From assembly GCA_964472015.1 (NCBI GenBank), contig CAYYIP010000010.1, forward strand, positions 1-64,000: a stretch of 64,000 bases of DNA. The letters run 5' to 3'. The translations under genes and the position numbers were made by a program. Position 1 is the first letter of the stretch. The number at the start of each line of letters is the position of its first letter. The stretch is from JAAYTD01 sp964472015. GTDB lineage: Bacteria > Bacteroidota > Ignavibacteria > Kapaibacteriales > UBA2268. Below, in pieces: positions 38,989 through 48,744 of the stretch. The notes beneath the pieces were generated by a model that was not told the DNA's origin, ran no database searches, and saw only the letters and a list, made by a program, of their open reading frames with translations.

Positions 38989-41145
38989 TTATTTATTTTC
39001 TTTATCTGTTTTTAGTGGACGTGGTAATAAAGCCTTACGACTTAATCTATATTTTCCATCTTTTATTTCAATTAATTTTACGTCTATTTTATCTCCAACT
39101 TTTATATACTTTGATATATCGTCTACTCGTTCATGGGCGATAAGTGATATATGTAATAATCCACTAGTTTTTGGTAAGAATTCAACAAAAGCTCCAAGAT
39201 TATTTCTTATTTCTTTTACCAAACAACTTTTATATATCTCACCTACTTCTGGTTTTTTTGTTAATTTGTATATATATTCTTTTGCAGCATCGCTGGCTTC
39301 TTTTGTAGTAGCAGCTATTAAAACAGTTCCGTCTTCTTCTATATTTATTTCAGTTCCTGTTTCTCTTGTAATAGTTCTTATTGTTTCACCACCTTGTCCT
39401 ATTACTGCTCCAATTGTATCTTGTGGAATTTTTATAGTTTCAAAACGAGGTGCATATTGAGATAATTCTTTATTAGGCGTATCAATACATTGATTCATTA
39501 TATTTAATATATGCATACGTCCTTCTTTTGCTTGTTCCAATGCTTTACGCATAAATTCTACTGAAAGTCCTTCGTCTATTTTTATATCCATTTGACAAGC
39601 AGTTATACCATCTTTTGTTCCTGTTACTTTAAAATCCATATCACCTAAGAAATCTTCATCGCCTAATATATCACTTAATATTGCAATTTTTTCTTCTTCT
39701 TTTATTAGACCCATTGCTATACCTGCAACTTGTTTTTTCATAGGTATACCTGCATGGAACATAGCTAAACTACCGGCACATACAGTTGCCATTGAAGATG
39801 AGCCATTTGATTCTAATATATCAGATATTATACGTATAGTATATGGAAATTCTGCTTGATTTGGGAGCATTTCTTTTAAGGCACGCCATGCTAAATGTCC
39901 ATGCCCTATTTCTCTTCTTCCTGTTGTTAATTTTCCCGTTTCACCAACGCTAAATGGAGGGAAATTATAATGTAATATAAATCTTTCATTATAAGTAGGA
40001 TTTAATCCATCGATAATTTGTTCATCACGATTTGTACCAAGTGTTACAGATGTTAAACTTTGAGTTTCTCCTCTTGTAAATAATGCTGATCCGTGAGCAC
40101 GTGTTAGAAGTCCTATTTCACATTCTATTGGACGTATTTGAGTTAAGGTACGACCATCTAATCTTATATGTTCATCCAAAATCATTGTGCGCATCATTTT
40201 CTTTTCTATTTTGGCAATAATTGTGTCACTCCATTTTTCTAAATTTTCTGCGTATTCTTCGTATTCAGGATGATCTTCATTTGTTGTAAATTTTGATTGT
40301 AAAGCTTCTAAGGTATGTGTTTTTATATTATTACGAGTTTCTTGTCGTTCATTTTTTGTTGTAATTGTATGAACATATTTGTACATATCATCTTTGCAAC
40401 TTTCTTCTATAAAATTTATAACTTCTTCAGGTATAATTTCTTCTGTGAAAGGACGTTTTGTTACTTCTACTTTTGATCGAAAATCTTCTTGTAAGTTATT
40501 TAATTCACGTATCTTTTTGTGTGCAAAGTCTAGAGCATTAATAAAGTCTTCTTCTGATATTTCTTTCATTTCGCCTTCAACCATTATAATAGCTGTATTA
40601 CTACCTGCAACTGTTATATCTATAGTAGAATTTTGCAGTTGTTCTTCTGATGGATTGATTATAAATTCACCATCTAAACTATTACGTCCTACACGTACTT
40701 CGGAGATTGGTATTTCAAAAGGAATGTCTGATATTAATAATGCAGCTGATGTGCCTACAGCAGCTAGTGTATCTGGATTTACATTTGGTTCATAAGAAAG
40801 AACAGTTGCAATTATTTGCGTTTCATAGTGCCATGTTTTTGGTATCATTGGTCTTATAGGTCTATCTATTAAGCGTGAGCATAATACTTCATGATCACTA
40901 GGTCGACCTTCTCTTTTTAAAAAGCTACCTGGTATTTTTCCTGCTGCTGATAATTTTTCTTTATATTCTACTTGCAACGGTAAAAAATCTATATCTTTTA
41001 ATTCTTGCGTTGATGCAACAGCAGTAACCAGTACTTGTGTATCATTACAAGTAACAAATACTGAATTTGCAAATTTTGCTAAACGTCCTGTTTCAAGTGT
41101 ATAAGTTTTACCATCAAATTCTATTGTTGATGTAATTTTTTTCAT
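38989..41145 (-). CDS. pnp: Polyribonucleotide nucleotidyltransferase (PNPase)
   Basis: A 718-residue 3'-to-5' phosphorolytic exoribonuclease of the RNA degradosome. Two RNase PH domains (about 10-230 and 320-550) are joined by an all-helical linker. The second contains FPPFSVGETGKLTTGRREIGHGHLA-type residues and the metal-binding DILGDEDFLGDMDFKV. A KH domain follows (DTIGAVIGQGGETIRTI, about 576-630), then an S1 domain (about 640-705). Length is normal. AAGGAT lies about 6 nt before the ATG, and a TATATTTG promoter box lies at 41191-41198. Confidence 0.97.
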   Translation of the reverse strand: MKKITSTIEFDGKTYTLETGRLAKFANSVFVTCNDTQVLVTAVASTQELKDIDFLPLQVEYKEKLSAAGKIPGSFLKREGRPSDHEVLCSRLIDRPIRPMIPKTWHYETQIIATVLSYEPNVNPDTLAAVGTSAALLISDIPFEIPISEVRVGRNSLDGEFIINPSEEQLQNSTIDITVAGSNTAIIMVEGEMKEISEEDFINALDFAHKKIRELNNLQEDFRSKVEVTKRPFTEEIIPEEVINFIEESCKDDMYKYVHTITTKNERQETRNNIKTHTLEALQSKFTTNEDHPEYEEYAENLEKWSDTIIAKIEKKMMRTMILDEHIRLDGRTLTQIRPIECEIGLLTRAHGSALFTRGETQSLTSVTLGTNRDEQIIDGLNPTYNERFILHYNFPPFSVGETGKLTTGRREIGHGHLAWRALKEMLPNQAEFPYTIRIISDILESNGSSSMATVCAGSLAMFHAGIPMKKQVAGIAMGLIKEEEKIAILSDILGDEDFLGDMDFKVTGTKDGITACQMDIKIDEGLSVEFMRKALEQAKEGRMHILNIMNQCIDTPNKELSQYAPRFETIKIPQDTIGAVIGQGGETIRTITRETGTEINIEEDGTVLIAATTKEASDAAKEYIYKLTKKPEVGEIYKSCLVKEIRNNLGAFVEFLPKTSGLLHISLIAHERVDDISKYIKVGDKIDVKLIEIKDGKYRLSRKALLPRPLKTDKENK

Positions 41146-41190
41146 AAAATCCTTTTATTTATTTTTTCTATCTTCTTTTCACAATTATTA

Positions 41191-41198
41191 CAAATATA
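41191..41198 (-). promoter_or_regulatory. -7 promoter box of pnp
   Basis: TATATTTG on the minus strand, 45 nt before the pnp ATG, matches TAnnTTTG. The -33 element is not clear because the preceding terminator of the next gene begins nearby. Confidence 0.45.
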
Positions 41199-41223
41199 CG
41201 ATTTTTTTTGTATAAAATAAAAT

Positions 41224-41262
41224 AAAAAGCTCACTATATAAAATTATATAGTGAGCTTTTTT
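41224..41262 (-). terminator. Terminator of the 122-residue exported-protein gene
   Basis: 18-bp perfect arms (41224-41241 and 41244-41261; core GCTCACTATATAA) with a 2-nt centre and T-tail on each strand. It separates the minus-strand gene ending at 41282 from pnp. Confidence 0.88.
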
Positions 41263-41281
41263 ACTAAAAACAAAAAAATAA

Positions 41282-41650
41282 TTAATCAAGGGATTCTATT
41301 GAAGACATAATTATATAATTTATGCCATTTATCGATTTTTTTGTTCCTTTTATTGCAACTTTTTTGTTATGTGCATAATTTTTTAGTTTATTAAAAGCAA
41401 AAGAGCCATCTTCATTAATTATAAAATATACTTTTTTATTAAGGAAAAATACAAGAGGAGAACAAGCTTCTACTAATTCTTTTGCTTGATTTTTTGTTAA
41501 TTGTTTGTCTTTTGTATTTTTTATAACATCATCAAGGGAAATAACTTGTCCTTTAAATGTTGATAATTTTGGTGCAGCATAGATAGCTTGTGTACTTTCT
41601 ACAAATACAAAAGTAAAAAGAATAGCTGCTATTAATATGACTTTTTTCAT
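41282..41650 (-). CDS. Small exported protein of unknown function
   Basis: A 122-residue protein with a signal peptide (MKKVILIAAILFTFVFVESTQA, cleavage after TQA or IYAA). The mature ~95 residues contain FKGQVISLDDVIKN, SPLVFFLNKKVYFIINEDGSFAFNKL and KVAIKGTKKSINGINYIIMSSIE. This is a small beta-rich fold similar in outline to OB-like periplasmic domains, but I do not recognise the family. It has its own terminator. The gene upstream is a lipoprotein. Confidence 0.7.
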   Translation of the reverse strand: MKKVILIAAILFTFVFVESTQAIYAAPKLSTFKGQVISLDDVIKNTKDKQLTKNQAKELVEACSPLVFFLNKKVYFIINEDGSFAFNKLKNYAHNKKVAIKGTKKSINGINYIIMSSIESLD

Positions 41651-41692
41651 TTTTTATTTCTCAAATTTTAAGTTAAAAGAATAGAGCCGTAT

Positions 41693-41740
41693 ATATTGTT
41701 GTTGTTATATTAATTACAATTATATATAATTTTCGGCTCT
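41693..41740. other. Long-loop inverted repeat between two small envelope genes
   Basis: AGAGCCG (41693-41699) and CGGCTCT (41734-41740) are perfect and G/C-rich for this genome. The intervening A/T sequence can extend the pairing with TATATA elements. There is no clear T-run, so it could be a weak terminator of the lipoprotein gene or a leader structure of the next gene. Confidence 0.45.
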
Positions 41741-41760
41741 GTTATTAAATTAATTATAAA

Positions 41761-42681
41761 TTAACGTTTTGCAAAAGGAACATTTGATTCTTTTTGGTAA
41801 GAAATATATAGTTGTACATATTGGTCATCACCAGAACCTTGTAAGAATTTTCCACCTTTCTTTAATATAATTATTTTTGCATAATGTTTTTTATCTAATG
41901 TTCTTGCAAAGAAGCAAACACCTTTTGTTGCTTTTTTAGCAATTTCATTATTTAATAAGTCAATTGTTTTCTTTGAGTAGGAGAAAGTTGCCGGTGAATC
42001 TTCGAAAACTACATTTCCTAGCACATCAATATCAACGTTAAATAAATCTGTAATTTCTGCATCAGCAGGTGTTGTTACATTTACGTATCCGAGAGCAGAT
42101 GCACTACCAAATAATACTTTGCTACCTGTTGTTGTTAAGCCTAAATTCCAGTTTTCTTGGCTAACAACTCTCCAAACTTTTGGTGCTTCGCCAGCTACAT
42201 TATAAAGTTCTAAGCCACTACCAAAATCTGAATTAGAACCGTAAACTTTTATATCTGCATCATTATCATTCTTTTTAAATTGTGCAGCGGTTCCCCATTG
42301 AATAGTAGCTACATTGGTGTTACTATATTCATCATCAGTATTTCTACCAACAATAGTGAATGTATAGACAACACCTTCAGTTGCAGTATTAAAAGAGAAT
42401 TCCGTTGCATTTTTTGGTAAAACATATTCTGTTGCAGTAGCTGCGCCTTCAGCTTTTACTGTTAATAATAAATCTTTGAACCAAGTTTCCGAATTATCTA
42501 TATGTTCATCCCACATTAAAAAAATTGTTGTTTCATTTACGCAACCTGCAGCTAGTCCAGTTATTTTTGTTGGTAAATTTTCATTTGGGATTAAAGGGTT
42601 ATTTGTATCATCACAAGATGTGAATACAAAAAAAGAAAGTAATAATACAGCTAAAATGCTGCTTAATTTTTTTAAGTTCAT
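41761..42681 (-). CDS. Lipoprotein with fibronectin type III-like domain
   Basis: A 306-residue protein. The N-terminus has a lipoprotein signal with lipobox FTSC (Cys at about residue 23) followed by Asp-Asp, which in Bacteroidota is compatible with outer-membrane lipoproteins. Residues about 38-130 show a fibronectin type III pattern (PTKITGLAAGCVNETTIFLMWDEH; EYVLPKNATEFSFN; YTFTIVGRNTDDEYSN). The C-terminal half (about 135-306) matches nothing I recognise. GAGG lies about 9 nt before the ATG. Function unknown. Confidence 0.72.
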   Translation of the reverse strand: MNLKKLSSILAVLLLSFFVFTSCDDTNNPLIPNENLPTKITGLAAGCVNETTIFLMWDEHIDNSETWFKDLLLTVKAEGAATATEYVLPKNATEFSFNTATEGVVYTFTIVGRNTDDEYSNTNVATIQWGTAAQFKKNDNDADIKVYGSNSDFGSGLELYNVAGEAPKVWRVVSQENWNLGLTTTGSKVLFGSASALGYVNVTTPADAEITDLFNVDIDVLGNVVFEDSPATFSYSKKTIDLLNNEIAKKATKGVCFFARTLDKKHYAKIIILKKGGKFLQGSGDDQYVQLYISYQKESNVPFAKR

Positions 42682-42859
42682 TTTTTTTCCTCTATTAAAT
42701 TGAATGAAATAAAATAAAATTTATATATTTTAATATATTAAGTTTTTTATTGTTTATTTTTTTATATAAGTATATATTTAAATTGCAATATAATAAAAAT
42801 ATTTTAAATAAAATAAGAATTTAAATTTATTTATACTGTAATGAATAATATACTTGTTT

Positions 42860-43351
42860 TTATATATTATTTTTTGGATGATAGAAAAATCGTATTTCTC
42901 CTTTTGTATCATTTATTTCTTGCCATTTATCTATATATAAATCTATACAAATAGCACTAGAAGTAGGGACATTATATTCACCTTCTCCAGTATAATAAGA
43001 AACTAAAAAAGCAATATCTGGATTATGACCAACTATAGATACTAAATTTATTTTATTGTCTATATTAGGTAATAAATGTTTTATAAAATATAACCCTTTT
43101 TGATATATATTAATATCTGATATTAACTTATTTTCAGGATAATGCAATTGTTCAGCAAAAATTTTAGCAGTCATTAATGCTCTATGTGCAGGACTAGTAT
43201 ACATTATATCTGGTGTTGTTATTTTTTTTGAAATTAATGATGCAATATTTTTTGCATCATTAATTCCTTTTTCGGTTAATATCTTTGTAAAATCATTATT
43301 TAAAGCTGTTAATTGTGATTTTGCATGTCGTATCATTAATATAGTTTTCAT
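42860..43351 (-). CDS. SixA-like histidine phosphatase
   Basis: A 163-residue protein of the histidine phosphatase superfamily. RHAKSQ (Arg8-His9) is the catalytic RHG-type motif. YTSPAHRALMTAKIF supplies the second Arg and VGHNPDI the second His. The short length and RHAKS form match SixA, the phosphohistidine phosphatase that acts on phosphorelay or PTS proteins. The target here is unknown. It stands alone between a lipoprotein gene and coaE. Confidence 0.85.
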   Translation of the reverse strand: MKTILMIRHAKSQLTALNNDFTKILTEKGINDAKNIASLISKKITTPDIMYTSPAHRALMTAKIFAEQLHYPENKLISDINIYQKGLYFIKHLLPNIDNKINLVSIVGHNPDIAFLVSYYTGEGEYNVPTSSAICIDLYIDKWQEINDTKGEIRFFYHPKNNI

Positions 43352-43426
43352 AATTTATAATTTATTTTGTTTAATTTATATTAATTATTAATGCTTAATC
43401 TTAAAATATTGTTTTATTTTAATGAT

Positions 43427-44104
43427 TTAATTAATCATAGTATTAAATATATCTAAAATACAATCAATGCTTTTATATAATTCTTCTATACTTTTATTGT
43501 TTTCTATAACAAAGTCAGAATTTTTAATTATTTCTATTTCTGATATTTGAGAATTTATCCTTTTTTCTATATTATTGATTGTTAGATTTGATCGTTTAAT
43601 AATTCGTTCTATTCTTATATTTTTTTCTGCAGTAATAGTTACTATATAATCAAATCCTTCTTCCAAGTTTAATTCAAATAACAAAGCTATATCGATAAAT
43701 ATTATTTTTTCATTATTACGTATTGCTATATCAATAAGCTGTATTATATTTTTTATTACTAAAGGATGTACTATTTTATTAAGTTTTTCTAGTTCTTTTA
43801 TATTATTAAAAACTAAATTTGATATATATTGTGTATTATATTTATTATCTATGTAACTATTTATACCAAAAGTATTTATAATTTTTTCTTTTATAGTTTT
43901 ATCTTTTTGTATTAATTCTTTTGCTATTTCATCTGCATTTATTACATAATATCCTTTTTTTTCAATATAATTACTAACTGTTGTTTTTCCTGTTCCGATT
44001 CCGCCTGTAATTCCTACTAATATTGTTTTAATTTCGTCTTGTTTTTCATCATTTTTTAATATAATAGTTTTTTGTTTTTTATTGTAATTTTTACTATTTA
44101 TCAT
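43427..44104 (-). CDS. coaE: Dephospho-CoA kinase
   Basis: A 225-residue enzyme for the last step of CoA synthesis. The P-loop is GITGGIGTGKTT (31-42), followed by VINADEIAKEL (substrate Asp), NKIVHPLVIKNI and VTITAEKNIRIERIIKR. Compared with most CoaE proteins (about 200 residues) it has an extra charged N-terminus of about 27 residues with no alternative Met inside it, so the start is kept. It is located between the LRR gene and sixA, all on the minus strand. Confidence 0.94.
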   Translation of the reverse strand: MINSKNYNKKQKTIILKNDEKQDEIKTILVGITGGIGTGKTTVSNYIEKKGYYVINADEIAKELIQKDKTIKEKIINTFGINSYIDNKYNTQYISNLVFNNIKELEKLNKIVHPLVIKNIIQLIDIAIRNNEKIIFIDIALLFELNLEEGFDYIVTITAEKNIRIERIIKRSNLTINNIEKRINSQISEIEIIKNSDFVIENNKSIEELYKSIDCILDIFNTMIN

Positions 44105-44159
44105 ATTTTATTTATAAGTTAGTGATATCTTGGTTTATATTTATTTATAGTTATAAAAT

Positions 44160-45602
44160 TTAAAAAGTTAAATATACTTTATTTAAACTTTGTTTTATTT
44201 TTGATTTTTCTGCATCTGATAACATATTATTTTTTAGATCTAGTATTTTCAATTTTATTAATTTTTCTATTGTTGAAGGTAAATACTTAAGTTTATTCCC
44301 AGATAATAACATAATTTTACAATTTGTTAAATTAGCTATTTCATGTGGTATTTCTATAATATTATTATTTACTAAGTTTAGAGAAATTATTTTATTTAAT
44401 TTTCTTATTTCGGGGGATATATTTCTTATAAAGTTATTCGAAGCATTTAAATGTTTTAAATTATTTAATTCAAAAATATAAGATGGTATTGTTTTAAAAT
44501 TATTAAAGGATAAATCAATATCTTCTATATTAATTAAATTGAGAAATTCTACGGGCAATGTTGTTAAATGGTTTCCACTTATATTTAAATATTTTATATT
44601 TATTAAACTAAATACTTGTAATGGAATTATTCGTGTTTTTGAATAAGCTATACTAACGTATTGCAAATTTACCATATTTTTTATTTGTTGAGGTAAATTT
44701 CTAAATCTATTTGCGCTTATATTTAATGTACATAAAGATTGTAATTTATAAAATGAATTATCTAATAGTGATATTTCATTAGAACTTAAGTTTAAATCAT
44801 ATAAATTACTTAATAGACAGAAACTTTTAGGTAGTTCTGTTATATAATTATCAGATAGATATAATTTTTTTAAATTTGATACTTTACTAATATCAGGTGG
44901 TATAATTGCTATTTTATTATTTGATAAATTTATTGTTTCAGTATATGGAGATACTTTAAAATGAAAATAGTCAAGCTTATTATTTGATAAATTTATATAT
45001 TTCAAATGATTATTTTGTTCAAAAGAGTTTTTTATTTTTTCTATTTGATTTGATGATAAATTTATTTCTTCTAAGTAATATAGTTTACTAAAATCTACAT
45101 CTATTATTTGTATATAATTATTTGATAAATCTATTTCTCTTAAATTTGGAAGTTCTAATAATTCTATTGGAAATTGTTTAAATTGATTTTTACTTAGTTT
45201 TATTGTTTTAAGGTTTACTAAATTTGTTATTTCTTTTGGCAATTTACTTAGATTATTATTACTTAAATCTAAATATTGTAAGTTATAACAAGAAAAAACA
45301 TTCTCAGGAATTGTTGTCATATTTTGATTTTCTAGGGACAACTTAAATGTTTTCTTAGCGTTTTCTATATCTTTGGCTGACTTTTTTCTATAATTTTCTC
45401 TATTTATTGGAATTGGTTTTATTTGATTTTGACAAAAATAATCTATCTTACAAGTAGTGATATTTACATCATAATTGTAAGTTAATAATTGTATATCTTC
45501 ATTTTTATTATTTGATAATGCTATATTTAATAAAGAATATACAAATTGTACGGTCACAATTAAATATATTTTTTTTAATAAATAATTGGGATTATTTTGC
45601 AT
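44160..45602 (-). CDS. Leucine-rich-repeat protein with N-terminal signal/anchor
   Basis: A 480-residue protein. A hydrophobic segment at about 10-30 (IYLIVTVQFVYSLLNIAL) is a signal peptide or anchor. From about residue 88 to the end there are roughly 16-17 leucine-rich repeats of 22-24 residues with the consensus LxxLxLSxNxIxxLPxxIxxLxNL, forming a solenoid for protein binding. The very short C-terminal cap ends SLNKVYLTF. No catalytic domain is attached and no T9SS sorting domain is visible. It starts the minus-strand run LRR-coaE-sixA. The partner is unknown. Confidence 0.82.
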   Translation of the reverse strand: MQNNPNYLLKKIYLIVTVQFVYSLLNIALSNNKNEDIQLLTYNYDVNITTCKIDYFCQNQIKPIPINRENYRKKSAKDIENAKKTFKLSLENQNMTTIPENVFSCYNLQYLDLSNNNLSKLPKEITNLVNLKTIKLSKNQFKQFPIELLELPNLREIDLSNNYIQIIDVDFSKLYYLEEINLSSNQIEKIKNSFEQNNHLKYINLSNNKLDYFHFKVSPYTETINLSNNKIAIIPPDISKVSNLKKLYLSDNYITELPKSFCLLSNLYDLNLSSNEISLLDNSFYKLQSLCTLNISANRFRNLPQQIKNMVNLQYVSIAYSKTRIIPLQVFSLINIKYLNISGNHLTTLPVEFLNLINIEDIDLSFNNFKTIPSYIFELNNLKHLNASNNFIRNISPEIRKLNKIISLNLVNNNIIEIPHEIANLTNCKIMLLSGNKLKYLPSTIEKLIKLKILDLKNNMLSDAEKSKIKQSLNKVYLTF

Positions 45603-45904
45603 CGTTCTTTTTTTTGATTTTAAATTAAAAAGTATTTAAAAAAGTTTTTCTATATATTATTCCTAAGTTTGTTAAAAAATAAAGTATAAATATATACTAA
45701 TTCAATAAACAAATATAATAAATTTTATTAATAAAATCACTTATTAATTTTACAAAGTTTTTTATATTATAATTTAGAATACGACATCATATGTATAATT
45801 GTTTATAATTTAATAATTCAATAATAATTTTTGTGTTAATAATTTTTTAATTATTTTTGTAATATATGATTATTTGATTATTGAAAATTAAAATTAAAAT
45901 TTTA
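45603..45904. other. Divergent intergenic region LRR gene / mlaD
   Basis: 302 bp of A/T-rich sequence without a gene. It carries a plus-strand promoter at 45830-45859. No promoter matching the consensus was found for the LRR gene. Confidence 0.6.
45830..45859 (+). promoter_or_regulatory. Promoter of the MlaD-like gene (TTTG-N18-TATTTTTG)
   Basis: TTTG (45830-45833) and TATTTTTG (45852-45859) are 18 nt apart, one less than the usual 19-21. The predicted start is near 45866, leaving a leader of about 39 nt to the chosen ATG. Confidence 0.45.
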
Positions 45905-46834
45905 ATGGAAAAAAGTAAAATAGATGAAGCTAAAGTTGGTTTTATAACTTTTGTTGGATTAACTTTATTGATAGGATTTATAATTTTTATAAAAGGGATA
46001 GATATTACAGATAAAACGAAAGATATTATTATAATATTTGATAATTCAGCAGGAATAACAGCGGGTTCACCTGTTGTTATGCAAGGTGTAAGTTGTGGTT
46101 CGGTAAGTGATATATGGAATGAAAAAGGGAAAGTAAAAATAAAAGTTTCTATTGATAAAAAATCTGAATTAAAAGAAGATGCGACTGCCACAATTAGTAT
46201 TCTTGAAATTACAGGTGGCAAAAAAATAGAGATATCGCCAGGGAGTTCTAATATACCTTTTGATTATTCAAAATCAATGCAAGGGAGTGCGGCTATTGAT
46301 GTATCTTCTATGTTTACTAAAATATCACAACTAAGTGAAGAGTTACAGCCTGTTATCCGAGGTGTAGATTCTATTGTTATTAATTTGAATAAAATTACTA
46401 ATGATGAAAAATTTGTTAGTGGATTGCAAGATATTGTTTCTAATACTTCAGTTGTAACAAGTGAATTAGTCACTATTATTAGTGATAATAAAGTTAAAAT
46501 TAGTTCTATTTTAAATAATTTAGATAGAACAATTGTAGAAAATGAGCCGGAACTTAAAAAAGTTATTAATAAGTTAAATATTACAATTAATTCGCTTGAT
46601 AACTTACTGATAAAAGTAGATACTACTTTGATATATGCTAATAATTTAATAAAAAATTCAAATGATATTATTATGGATATAAAAGAAGATAATGGAGGAA
46701 TGGTATCTAAGATAATATATGACAAGCACTTTACAGAAAAAATAGATAAATTAGTATATAGACTTGATTCTTTAATTGAACAAATTCAAAAGTATGGAAT
46801 AAATATAAATGCAAGACTTGGGACTAGACCTTAA
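45905..46834 (+). CDS. MlaD/MCE-family lipid-transport protein
   Basis: A 309-residue protein with one N-terminal membrane anchor (about 11-31, GFITFVGLTLLIGFIIF) and one MCE domain (about 40-115; VIIFDNSAGITAGSPVVMQGVSCGSVSDI with ISILEITGGKKIEISPG). A long helical tail follows. MCE proteins form periplasmic rings that shuttle phospholipids between membranes, usually with an MlaE permease and MlaF ATPase; neither is adjacent here. An in-frame TTG at 45881 would add eight residues (MKIKIKIL); ATG is preferred. Confidence 0.85.
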   Translation: MEKSKIDEAKVGFITFVGLTLLIGFIIFIKGIDITDKTKDIIIIFDNSAGITAGSPVVMQGVSCGSVSDIWNEKGKVKIKVSIDKKSELKEDATATISILEITGGKKIEISPGSSNIPFDYSKSMQGSAAIDVSSMFTKISQLSEELQPVIRGVDSIVINLNKITNDEKFVSGLQDIVSNTSVVTSELVTIISDNKVKISSILNNLDRTIVENEPELKKVINKLNITINSLDNLLIKVDTTLIYANNLIKNSNDIIMDIKEDNGGMVSKIIYDKHFTEKIDKLVYRLDSLIEQIQKYGININARLGTRP

Positions 46835-46859
46835 TTATATAAGAATTTAAATATTTTTT

Positions 46860-46882
46860 ATTTTGTTGTAAACAAAATTTTA
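46860..46882 (+). terminator. Possible terminator of the MlaD-like gene
   Basis: ATTTTGTT and AACAAAAT form an 8-bp stem with a 3-nt loop, followed by TTT, 26 nt after the stop. The stem is weak (only two G-C pairs). Confidence 0.4.
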
Positions 46883-47100
46883 ATATTGTCGTATGTATAT
46901 TTATTATAAATAGTTATTTGTTATTATATATTGATTAGTTTAATTATTAAGTTGATATATAAAATTACAAACTAATGAATTAAGAATTAAAAACATTTTA
47001 AGTTAATTTTTGGACAAGAAACACTATGATAAATAATTAAAAATTTTAATTTATTTATTTTAATAAATCTTTTTTAAGATTTTAAGGAGATCTTATTTTT

Positions 47101-48657
47101 ATGAACAAGACTAAAATAAAAGAAGTTACATTTTATATTAGTAGTGCCTTTGTTGCTGTGGCTATTATAGTTGCTATTCATTTTGGTATATTGGATTCTA
47201 TCATTGCAAAAGAAAAGCCAGATATAGGCGCTAGTGTTCCGCCTGTACAAATAAATGATGTTGTTAGTGCAGTAAATGAAGCTTATATTGCGGCAAGCGA
47301 GGCTGTTACTCCTACGGTAGTGTCTATTCAAGTTATTTCTGAATCTAAAAACATACAATATTTTGGAGATAGGGGTTTTGAAGATTTCTTTTTTGGGTGG
47401 CCTTTTGGTGATAATAATGAAAGAGATAAAGAAAGGGGAAAAGAAAGTGAAGTTCCTAAAAGTATAGGTTCGGGGAGTGGAGTTATTATAACTTCTGATG
47501 GGTACATTGTTACCAATAATCATGTTGTTGCTGGGGCTATTGAAGGTGGAATTACAGTTATTACTGCTGATAAAAAAGAGTATGAAGCTAAATTAATAGG
47601 GACCGATTCGCTTACTGATTTAGCTGTTATAAAAATTGAAGGTAAAAATTTACCGGCAGCTCATTTTGGAGATATGACAAAAGTAAAACCTGGAGAAATG
47701 GTTATTGCGGTTGGGAGTCCGCTTAGATTACAACATACGGTAACTAAAGGTATTGTTAGTGCGTTAGGTAGAGGTGCTAGTGAAATTGGAGCAATGAATA
47801 ACAATGCTTATGCAATTGCTAACTATATTCAAACAGATGCTGCTATTAATCCTGGAAACAGTGGTGGTGGACTTTTTAATTTAAGTGGTAGTTTAATTGG
47901 AATAAATACTGCTATTGCAACTCAAACGGGTAATTTTATTGGTTATGGGTTTGCGGTACCTGTTGATATTGTAAAGGCAACTGCACAAGATCTTATTGCT
48001 AGTGGAAAAGTAGAATATGGCTATATTGGAGCACAAATTAGAGATATAAATAGTACAGAGGCTAAATATTTTGGGTTGGATAAAGTAGAAGGAGTGCTTG
48101 TTAATAGTGTTCAAGAAAATTCTGCTGCTGAAAAAGCAGGAATAAACTCTGAAGATATAATTATTGCAGTAAATGGAAGGACAACAGGAACGGTAGCTGA
48201 ACTAAAAGGTATACTATCTACTTATAGAGCGGGTGATGAAGTAAGTTTGACTATATGGCGAGATAAGAAAAAAATTACTAAAAAAGTTGTATTAAAACCT
48301 GTTTCTGAAAATACGGATATAGCTGGTAATTCGATTGATGGAAGTGACAGTGATGATAGTTCTAATGATGTTGTAAAATTTGATAAGCTTGGGTTTTCTA
48401 TAGAAGCTATAAGTAAATCTGATAAAGAAAAGTTAGATGTTGAAAATGGTGTATTAGTTAAAAATGTGAAGAGTTATTCTATTGCTGGAAGAGCAGGGAT
48501 AAGGGCTGGTGCTGTAATTTTAAAAGCAGATAGAAATGTTATTGAAACTACTGGTCAATTGAAAAATATTATAAATAATAAGAAAAAAGGGGAATCTATA
48601 TTATTGAATTTAAAGTATGGTAAAATAACTACTATTGTTGTTATTGAACTGCCATAA
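47101..48657 (+). CDS. DegP/HtrA-like periplasmic serine protease
   Basis: A 518-residue protein with an N-terminal signal anchor (about 12-31) and a trypsin-like domain with His141 (NNHVV), Asp173 (LTDLAVIKI) and Ser254 (GNSGGGLF). Two PDZ domains follow (about 305-395, with VEGVLVNSVQENSAAEKAGI; and about 425-515, with ENGVLVKNVKSYSIAGRAGI). This is the Do-family layout for envelope protein quality control. Residues ~78-118 contain a phenylalanine/glycine- and charge-rich LA-loop-like insert. AAGGAG (47084-47089) lies 11 nt before the ATG. It is followed by a perfect terminator and tRNA-Leu. Confidence 0.94.
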   Translation: MNKTKIKEVTFYISSAFVAVAIIVAIHFGILDSIIAKEKPDIGASVPPVQINDVVSAVNEAYIAASEAVTPTVVSIQVISESKNIQYFGDRGFEDFFFGWPFGDNNERDKERGKESEVPKSIGSGSGVIITSDGYIVTNNHVVAGAIEGGITVITADKKEYEAKLIGTDSLTDLAVIKIEGKNLPAAHFGDMTKVKPGEMVIAVGSPLRLQHTVTKGIVSALGRGASEIGAMNNNAYAIANYIQTDAAINPGNSGGGLFNLSGSLIGINTAIATQTGNFIGYGFAVPVDIVKATAQDLIASGKVEYGYIGAQIRDINSTEAKYFGLDKVEGVLVNSVQENSAAEKAGINSEDIIIAVNGRTTGTVAELKGILSTYRAGDEVSLTIWRDKKKITKKVVLKPVSENTDIAGNSIDGSDSDDSSNDVVKFDKLGFSIEAISKSDKEKLDVENGVLVKNVKSYSIAGRAGIRAGAVILKADRNVIETTGQLKNIINNKKKGESILLNLKYGKITTIVVIELP

Positions 48658-48684
48658 GAAAAGTCATAAATAATATAAAATTTA

Positions 48685-48728
48685 TAAAAAACAAGACGAC
48701 TTAATTTTAATTAAGTCGTCTTGTTTTT
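48685..48728 (+). terminator. Terminator of the DegP-like gene
   Basis: 16-bp perfect arms ACAAGACGACTTAATT and AATTAAGTCGTCTTGT separated by TT, followed by seven T residues. It is one of the strongest hairpins in the window. Confidence 0.93.
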
Positions 48729-48744
48729 TTGATTAGTTTATTAA